Assembly (NCBI GenBank): GCA_017613225.1
Contig: JAGAEH010000062.1
Span: forward strand, 1-9,481
Origin: Lachnospiraceae bacterium
Lineage (GTDB): Bacteria; Bacillota; Clostridia; Lachnospirales; Lachnospiraceae
Reading direction: 5' to 3'
DNA length: 9,481 nt
Shown here in pieces: positions 6,336 through 9,481 of this stretch (positions are counted from its first letter, which is position 1; the number at the start of each line of letters is the position of its first letter). The translations under genes and the position numbers were made by a program. The notes beneath the pieces are model-generated. The model made no database searches. It worked only from the letters and a program-made list of their open reading frames with translations, and was not told the DNA's origin.

Positions 6336-7929
6336 TGTTCGCGCCCTCCCTTCTGAAGAAGTTCGGCACCGGCCGTGTGGTCAGGTAATTGAAGTAGTTG
6401 ATGGCTGACAGGCAGTTGGCCACCATGGCGATCAGACAGCCGATGGCTGTCCCGTAATACCAGTAGTCCGCCGCCGGATTGGAGGCGAAGATCAGAACGC
6501 CTGCCGTCAGCACCAGCGGCGCCAGGATGGCGGGAATGATCGCCGTCTTGCGGGCGATGCCCCTCAGCCTGGCCATCGTCTTGATGGAAAGGAACAGCTG
6601 TACTGCCAAAGCCGCCAGAAGCATGAACTTTCCGCTGCCCACGACGCCCGTCAGCACCGAAAAGATGATGGACGGGAAGGCGCAGACGCAGAAGATGACG
6701 ATCATCAGCACATTCGAAAGCTTGACGTTCTTGCCCACCTGGCCCAGGACATTGCCGCCGCCGGCCTTCCTGCGCTTTTTCTGAACATTGCTGGTGGTAT
6801 CGCCGTAGTCGTAAACGTGGTTTTCCTTGATGTAGATCTGCTTCAGTTCTCCGGACAGGGTAAAGGAAGAGATCACCAGAAACACCGCCGAGATCACCGC
6901 CGCCGTCTTGGGAATGATGAAGCCCGAAAGCCAGGTCAGCAGGAAGAACAGCGCGGCCGCGGCCAGCACGGACACCGCGAAGAACTTCTTTTTGTCCACC
7001 GGAATGTCCATGGCCATCTTGCCCGTCTGTCCGTTCATCACCGAATAGGCCACACGGTCGCCCCTGCGCCAGGTCAAAAACCACACAGGAAACAGGGAAA
7101 TGCTGGAGCGCAGATCCGTCATGCCGATCTGGGAGCGGCGCACTTCCTCGCTTTCGGAGCGTGTTACGCTGACCTTGCCGGCGCCTCTTTCCACGTCCTT
7201 GTAGACGGATTCGATCACCACCTGGCCGGCTTCGTCATAATAGAGCTCCGGCGAAGCGGTGGGCTTGTCGGAATAAAAACCAGCCAGATATCCCTCGGAA
7301 AAGGAGCGCTCGTCCTTTCTTTCAAAAGGCGCGATCTCGTTGGCAATGGTGTCGTCGAAGGCCGCCGAAGCGTCATAGGCCAGACCGGAAACGGTGCCGC
7401 CGATGTCCGCCTCGATCTCGTAGTCCTCTTTATAATCATACTTGCCCTGGGTATAGGACCGGGTGCCCGTCAGCATGATCTCGTGGTCCGGGACCCTGGC
7501 ATCAATATTCCAGTAGGGCAGGTAGATGCCGTGGAAAGTATCCAGAAACTCCGCCGACTTCAGCTCCTTCGGAACATAAAGCTTCTTTTTCAGGCTGTTC
7601 GCGAAATAGGTCTTCGCGTTATCCTTGGATTTACGGAAGGGTATGATGCGCTGCGGCCGCGTCATGGGCGTGTTCTTCTGATTCAGAAACGCCTCGCCGC
7701 CGCAATAGGCGCAGTAAGCCACAGTCTGCTCGTCCGGAGCCACCAGCTCCGCGCCGCAGCTGCGGCAGGTATAAAGGTTCGCGTTATAGGTGTCGCTGCT
7801 GTACTGGGCGGCATTGTTCTGGCCGTAGGTCTCCACCGGCATCGTCGTGCCGCAGTAAGTGCACTGCAGATACTGGTGCGGGATGTCAAAGACCATCCGC
7901 CCGCCGCAGCGGGGACATTGTATTGCCAT
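6322..7929 (-). CDS. Double zinc-ribbon multi-pass membrane protein
   Basis: The 535-residue product begins with two zinc ribbons: Cys5-Cys8/Cys23-Cys26 (CPRCGG, CTYCG) and Cys55-Cys58/Cys73-Cys76 (CRSCG, CAYCGG). These resemble the TFIIB/rubredoxin-type ribbons used in annotation of similar clostridial proteins. A soluble domain follows at about 95-310, including LPYWNIDARV (137-146), and the chain ends in about six hydrophobic helices (roughly 316-336, 342-358, 406-430, 435-449, 462-482 and 488-512). The function is unknown; the ribbons suggest metal-stabilised protein contacts rather than DNA binding because the protein is membrane-bound. The start at 7929 is chosen because MAIQCPRCGG starts at the ribbon and AAAGGAG lies upstream. 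A 46-codon in-frame extension to 8067 exists, but the predicted promoter lies inside it. It is the first gene of the minus-strand operon and overlaps the TPM gene. Confidence 0.85.
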   Translation of the reverse strand: MAIQCPRCGGRMVFDIPHQYLQCTYCGTTMPVETYGQNNAAQYSSDTYNANLYTCRSCGAELVAPDEQTVAYCAYCGGEAFLNQKNTPMTRPQRIIPFRKSKDNAKTYFANSLKKKLYVPKELKSAEFLDTFHGIYLPYWNIDARVPDHEIMLTGTRSYTQGKYDYKEDYEIEADIGGTVSGLAYDASAAFDDTIANEIAPFERKDERSFSEGYLAGFYSDKPTASPELYYDEAGQVVIESVYKDVERGAGKVSVTRSESEEVRRSQIGMTDLRSSISLFPVWFLTWRRGDRVAYSVMNGQTGKMAMDIPVDKKKFFAVSVLAAAALFFLLTWLSGFIIPKTAAVISAVFLVISSFTLSGELKQIYIKENHVYDYGDTTSNVQKKRRKAGGGNVLGQVGKNVKLSNVLMIVIFCVCAFPSIIFSVLTGVVGSGKFMLLAALAVQLFLSIKTMARLRGIARKTAIIPAILAPLVLTAGVLIFASNPAADYWYYGTAIGCLIAMVANCLSAINYFNYLTTRPVPNFFRREGANNAAD

Positions 7930-7993
7930 GGGCCCTGCAGACTCCTTTCCTGTTTTTTTGCCGGACTGGGTATCTGTCCGCATAATCCTGATT

Positions 7994-8002
7994 AGTATAG
8001 CA
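7994..8002 (-). promoter_or_regulatory. Extended -10 promoter of the minus-strand operon
   Basis: On the minus strand TGCTATACT gives an extended -10 element (TG, one base, TATACT at 7994-7999). The -35 region is poor (TTCATT at 17 bases), which fits an extended -10 promoter. Transcription would start near 7987, leaving a leader of about 58 bases before the ATG at 7929. Confidence 0.6.
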
Positions 8003-8032
8003 CAAGTCAGACAAAAAATGAACCCCCAAAGC

Positions 8033-8061
8033 TTGCAGTGCACATCTGCCTCTGCTATAAT
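8033..8061 (+). promoter_or_regulatory. Strong promoter of the SemiSWEET-barnase-barstar unit
   Basis: TTGCAG (8033-8038) and the consensus TATAAT (8056-8061) are separated by 17 bases, with TGC directly before the -10 box. Transcription would start near 8068. The ribosome binding site GGGAGGT (8077-8083) is well placed for the ATG at 8091. This is the best promoter match in the window. Confidence 0.75.
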
Positions 8062-8090
8062 TTCCACAGCCTTTTTGGGAGGTATTGAAA

Positions 8091-8390
8091 ATGGCTGAAT
8101 TCCTTGAGATCCTGATGATCGTCAGCTTCGGCGTCTCATGGCCGATGAACCTGATGAAAGCCCTGCGGTCCCGCACCACCAAAGGCATGAGCCTGCCCTT
8201 TTACTGCCTGATCTTTTTCGGGTATATCTGCGGCATCGTCTCCAAGTTCGTGAATAAGACCTACATGGCGCAGTTCTCCGAAAAATGGTACGTGCTGATC
8301 TTCTACTTCTTCAACCTGATCATGGTAGGCGCGATCATCATCGTATATTTCCGCAACAAGCAGCTGGACAAAGCCGCCCGGGAGCAGTGA
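8091..8390 (+). CDS. SemiSWEET-like (PQ-loop/MtN3 family) three-helix membrane protein
   Basis: The 99-residue product has three hydrophobic helices at about 5-22, 35-52 and 66-87, the size of one SWEET triple-helix unit. Family features are FGVSWPMNLMKALRSRTTKG (13-32), with the Trp-Pro kink in helix 1 where related proteins have PQ or WP, then SLPFYCLIFFGYICGI (34-49) and an Asn-containing third helix (FYFFNLI). SemiSWEETs are dimeric facilitators of sugars, but many short Firmicutes members have no known substrate, so transport here is inferred. The ATG at 8091 is preferred over the TTG at 8085 because of its spacing to GGGAGG. The stop shares one base with the start of the ribonuclease gene (TGATG), which points to a common transcript and coupled translation. 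Confidence 0.8.
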   Translation: MAEFLEILMIVSFGVSWPMNLMKALRSRTTKGMSLPFYCLIFFGYICGIVSKFVNKTYMAQFSEKWYVLIFYFFNLIMVGAIIIVYFRNKQLDKAAREQ

Positions 8391-9103
8391 TGAAACACTT
8401 GTATGATCCGAAAACCGAAATAACGCGGCAGAACGGTCCCGAGACCTGCCTGCGCCGGCCGGGAAGGCGCGGGGCGTCCATTCTGATGATCCTGCTGCTG
8501 GTGTTCGCTCTCCTGCTTTCCGGCTGTAAGAGCAAAGACGACAAGACCTCCGCAGCCGCCACCACCGCGGATCTTGCCGGCGTGACCGAGACCTTTGGGC
8601 CGGAGCAGACCACCAAAGCCGTTCCGTCCGGAGAGACCACAAAAGAAGCTCCCGCCGAGACGACCACAGAAGCCCAGCAGGCGACCCGCGCTCCGGAGAC
8701 CACCACCGCTCCTGCCACTGCCGCCCCGCCGGAGACCACGAAGGCCGCCATCGACGAAAACGGCAAGTACTACTCCAAGGACGAGGTGGCCCTGTACATC
8801 CACACCTACGGCCATCTGCCCTCCAACTATGTCACCAAAAAGGAGGCCAAGGCCGCGGGTTGGACCGGCGGTTCCCTGGAGCCCTGGTTCCCCGGCTGCG
8901 CCATCGGCGGCGACTATTTCGGAAACTATGAAGGCCTTCTGCCCAAAAAGAAAGGCCGCACCTACTACGAATGCGACATCGACACCAAAGGCAAGCGCAG
9001 CCGCGGCGCCAAGCGCATCATCTACTCCAACGACGGCTACATCTACTACACGGATGACCACTACGAAAGCTTTACCGAGCTCTACAAGGGAGGTGCGTCA
9101 TGA
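8390..9103 (+). CDS. Barnase-family ribonuclease, predicted lipoprotein
   Basis: This 237-residue protein is predicted to be exported, lipidated and held at the outer face of the membrane. Residues 1-30 are a long basic leader, 31-45 a hydrophobic segment ending in the lipobox LLSG-C (Cys46). Residues 47-120 are a Thr/Ala/Glu/Pro-rich stalk. Residues 125-234 form a barnase-like guanyl-preferring RNase domain: HLPSNYVTKKEAKAAGW, IGGDYFGNYEGLLP, GRTYYECDID, RIIYSNDGYIYYTDDHYESF. All five barnase active-site residues have counterparts: Lys150 (K27), Glu194 (E73), Arg205 (R83), Arg209 (R87) and His224 (H102), so it should cleave RNA. Cys170 and Cys195 could form a disulfide that Bacillus barnase lacks. 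The ATG overlaps the previous stop and has GGGAG 5-9 bases upstream. The next gene is its barstar-type inhibitor, overlapping by 4 bases (ATGA). Possible roles are RNA scavenging or competition; neither is shown. Confidence 0.9.
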   Translation: MKHLYDPKTEITRQNGPETCLRRPGRRGASILMILLLVFALLLSGCKSKDDKTSAAATTADLAGVTETFGPEQTTKAVPSGETTKEAPAETTTEAQQATRAPETTTAPATAAPPETTKAAIDENGKYYSKDEVALYIHTYGHLPSNYVTKKEAKAAGWTGGSLEPWFPGCAIGGDYFGNYEGLLPKKKGRTYYECDIDTKGKRSRGAKRIIYSNDGYIYYTDDHYESFTELYKGGAS

Positions 9104-9369
9104 GGCTGACGATCCTGGACGGAAGAATGATGTACACCAGGCAGGCCGCCCATACCTACCTGGCAAAGGAGCTGCAGCTGCCGGACTACTACGGCCGCAA
9201 CCTGGATGCCCTGGCCGACTGCCTGTCGGAAATGAGCCCCGACGACTACATCCTGCTGCAGCACGCGGAGGACCTGACCGACCGGCTCAGGGAGTACGGC
9301 GACCGCATGCTGGATGTCTTTACGGACGCCTGCGCCGCCGGAGGCCCCACCGTGATCGTGCTGTACTGA
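9100..9369 (+). CDS. Barstar-family ribonuclease inhibitor
   Basis: The 89-residue cytoplasmic protein should bind and block the ribonuclease encoded just upstream, protecting the cell from enzyme that has not been exported. It matches barstar along its full length: LDGRMMYTRQAAHTYLAKEL, then LPDYYGRNLDALADCL (27-42) corresponding to barstar LPEYYGENLDALWDCL, and the C-terminal VFTDACAAG and VIVLY. Barstar Asp35 and Asp39 are kept (Asp36 and Asp40 here), as is the Tyr-Tyr-Gly loop. Trp38 is Ala39 and Glu76 is Asp76, so the interface differs from the Bacillus pair. The start overlaps the ribonuclease stop (ATGA), with AAGGGAGGT at 9086-9094 as ribosome binding site, giving tightly coupled synthesis of toxin and inhibitor. 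No terminator is visible before the repeat array that begins 10 bases after the stop. Confidence 0.93.
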   Translation: MRLTILDGRMMYTRQAAHTYLAKELQLPDYYGRNLDALADCLSEMSPDDYILLQHAEDLTDRLREYGDRMLDVFTDACAAGGPTVIVLY

Positions 9370-9378
9370 GGCCGGCAC

Positions 9379-9481
9379 TGTCATCCTGAGCGCAGCGCAG
9401 CGGAGTCGAAGGATCCCTTGTCATCCTGAGCGCAGCGCAGCGGAGTCGAAGGATCCCTTGTCATCCTGAGCGCAGCGCAGC
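9379..9481. repeat. Tandem 40-bp REP-like repeat array, about 2.6 copies to window edge
   Basis: From 9379 the sequence repeats exactly with a 40-base period: each unit begins TGTCATCCTGAGCGCAGCGC and ends GGAGTCGAAGGATCCC. Two full units and 23 bases of a third are present with no mismatch, and the array runs off the window. Each unit has ATCCT near one end and AGGAT near the other, so it can form an imperfect stem. The core TCATCCTGAGCG...GAAGGATC is a widespread dispersed intergenic repeat in many bacteria, often translated by mistake as CHPERSEA. Perfect identity suggests recent tandem expansion. It is not a CRISPR array because there are no unique spacers. Confidence 0.9.

Noticed and set aside
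6817..7995. 392-codon plus-strand ORF opposite the zinc-ribbon gene
   Set aside because: It is an antisense shadow in GC-rich sequence; its translation is compositionally odd, while the minus frame has clear zinc ribbons and helices.
7930..8067. In-frame 46-codon extension of the zinc-ribbon protein up to 8067
   Set aside because: The extension contains the extended -10 promoter (7994-8002), overlaps the divergent promoter, and lacks a ribosome binding site; homologues of this type start at the zinc ribbon.
8595..9389. Pro/Arg/Thr-rich plus-strand ORF overlapping the ribonuclease and barstar genes
   Set aside because: It is a frame-shifted reading of the stalk and RNase codons; the barnase and barstar frames hold all the conserved residues.
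9379..9481. CRISPR array
   Set aside because: The 40-bp units are directly adjacent and identical, with no variable spacers.

Overview
The window looks like a chromosomal segment of a fairly GC-rich Clostridia member, most likely Lachnospiraceae or a relative. The evidence is the clostridial form of IMP dehydrogenase, a FHANQG-type DUF4870/Tic20-like membrane protein, a tetra-cysteine mini-protein, a zinc-ribbon membrane protein next to a TPM-domain protein, and Ig-like repeats of the kind common in Lachnospiraceae surface proteins. This placement is recognition by eye, not a database result. Ten complete genes and one gene cut by the left edge can be supported. No gene-free stretch exceeds 300 bases.

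Left part (1-1640): the 5' part of guaB (minus strand) diverges from a short plus-strand unit encoding a three-helix membrane protein and a 56-residue Cys-rich protein. The 246-base intergenic region holds a good promoter for each direction and a perfect 17-base palindrome covering the guaB -35 box. A rho-independent terminator closes the plus unit at about 1620-1648.

Middle part (1692-7929): five minus-strand genes are closely packed (spacings, in transcription order, of a 14-nt overlap, then 42, 28 and 41 nt) and probably form one transcript from an extended -10 promoter near 7994-8002. In order of transcription they encode a double zinc-ribbon multi-pass membrane protein, a TPM-domain membrane protein with a Gly/His tail, a large secreted protein (C-type lectin, Ig-like repeats, Fn3-like domain, C39-like cysteine peptidase), a second secreted C39-like peptidase on a Thr/Glu-rich stalk, and a RidA-family enamine/imine deaminase. 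The two peptidase domains are clearly paralogous. Together the first four genes look like a cell-envelope unit; RidA is metabolic and may simply be a passenger.

Right part (8033-9481): a strong promoter drives three overlapping plus-strand genes, a SemiSWEET-like three-helix protein, a barnase-family ribonuclease predicted to be a lipoprotein on a Thr/Ala/Glu stalk, and its barstar-family inhibitor. All five barnase active-site residues are present. The window ends in a tandem array of a 40-bp REP-like dispersed repeat that runs past the right edge.

The most interesting items are the membrane-tethered barnase with its altered barstar, and the paired C39-like secreted peptidases, one fused to a lectin and Ig-repeat array.
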